NCBI GenBank assembly: GCA_008828725.1
Contig: MEHQ01002554.1
Location: 84,969-148,968, forward strand
DNA from: Saccharina japonica
Taxonomy: Eukaryota > Sar > Phaeophyceae > Laminariales > Laminariaceae
Reading direction: 5' to 3'
Length of the DNA: 64,000 nt
Shown: piece by piece, positions 63,490 to 64,000 of the stretch
How positions within the stretch are numbered: position 1 is the first letter of the stretch
Layout: the number at the start of each line of letters is the position of its first letter
The notes under the pieces: generated by a model
Told to the model about the DNA's origin: nothing
The model's input: the letters and a program-made list of their open reading frames with translations, nothing else
Databases searched by the model: none
Translations under genes and position numbers: made by a program

Positions 63490-64000
63490 ACTCCATGGTT
63501 CTGTTTCAGCAATCGCCATGGCGGCTCCATTGCCTTTCCAAGGCGACTCCATGGTGTTGTCATGGCGTGTCCATGGCGTGTCCATGGCGCGTTTATGATA
63601 GTGACATGGTTACTCCGTGGTGCTCTGATGAACCCACCATGGCGGCTCCATGGATGCTCTCCATGGTGCCTTCCTAGCAGTTCCATGGCGACGCCGTGGC
63701 GCTGTGAACCCGACCATGACGGCACCATGTAGGCGCCGTGGTGTCGCCTTGACGCATTTAGCCCACCATGGTCACCCCATGGTGACGCCATGACGTCTTA
63801 AGCCCGCCATGGCGCCACCGTGGTGCCACCATGGAGCCGCCATGGCGCGCAGAACACACCATGGCGGTACCGTGGAGTCGCCATGGCTGCTCCATGGCGC
63901 CTTCATAAAAGCGCCATGGCGTCTCCGTGGCGCTTTGAACCGACCATGGGAACGCCATGGCTGCACCGTGGTGTCGCCATGGCGCTTTCACCCCGCTATG
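63490..64000. repeat. CCATGG-rich satellite running off the right edge
   Basis: GCCATGGCG, TCCATGGTG and CACCATGG words every 10-20 bp, arranged in looser blocks of about 40-70 bp separated by GAACCCGACC or TAGCCCACC. All open frames across it (His/Trp/Pro/Arg-rich) are by-products of the repeat. Confidence 0.8.

Overview
The window looks like nuclear DNA of a eukaryotic alga with a red-derived secondary plastid, most likely a stramenopile (heterokont). The evidence is one clear nuclear gene, a plastid terminal oxidase (PTOX, alternative oxidase family). It is split by GT-AG introns, and its N-terminus has a signal peptide followed by an SAF motif like the ASAF plastid-import signal of heterokonts and cryptophytes. 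Degenerate TTAGGG blocks and long, repeat-filled introns also fit a eukaryotic genome. No bacterial-style operons, rRNA genes or convincing free-standing tRNA genes were seen.

Layout. Positions 89-5437 (minus strand) hold PTOX, running off the left edge; its introns carry small transposons, a SINE and telomere-like repeats. From about 5.4 kb to 64 kb the DNA is almost entirely repeats. I distinguish: family A (about 105 bp MITE, CGGGGGACC ends, TA target); family B (80-90 bp, TTAA target, piggyBac-like); family C (AT-rich palindromes); family D (CTACGATAGAGG ends); M (700-780 bp, TA target); K and L (GGGCC ends, TTA target, PIF/Harbinger-like); two hAT-like elements with 8-bp target duplications; R (715 bp, TA target); a tRNA-derived SINE with at least two subfamilies; H and I (repeats bounded by long G or C tracts); J (fold-back repeat that makes long hairpins); T (GTGCCGGTT repeats); and miniature LTR elements of about 270 bp per LTR with TG...CA ends and 4-bp target duplications. 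These are heavily nested, and empty-site copies inside the window confirm several target duplications.

Besides PTOX there are only candidate exons: 20925-21089 (+), 33374-34453 (+, several exons), 49287-49398 (+), 58906-59125 (-), an open frame at 59553-59834 (+), and a GC-rich, coding-like but unrecognised stretch at 9990-12100.

The most unusual signal is a recurring microscopic scar. In many repeat copies a TA is replaced by TA-N-TA, where N is TTAA, CCAGG or CCTGG, CG, CGAG and similar. Intact paralogues in the same window show the unexpanded TA. The palindrome CTATTAATAG occurs 12 times, and in four cases a paralogous copy has plain CTAG at that point. I infer excision footprints of TA-targeting transposons, or another TA-specific insertion process.

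Assembly quality needs care. There is an 866-bp N gap (24084-24949) and single Ns at 27964, 38481 and 45082. A 2.8-kb near-identical repeat (42295-45081 and 46036-48825) abuts one of these Ns and may be an uncollapsed haplotype. A 1456-bp head-to-tail tandem duplication lies at 52951-55864.
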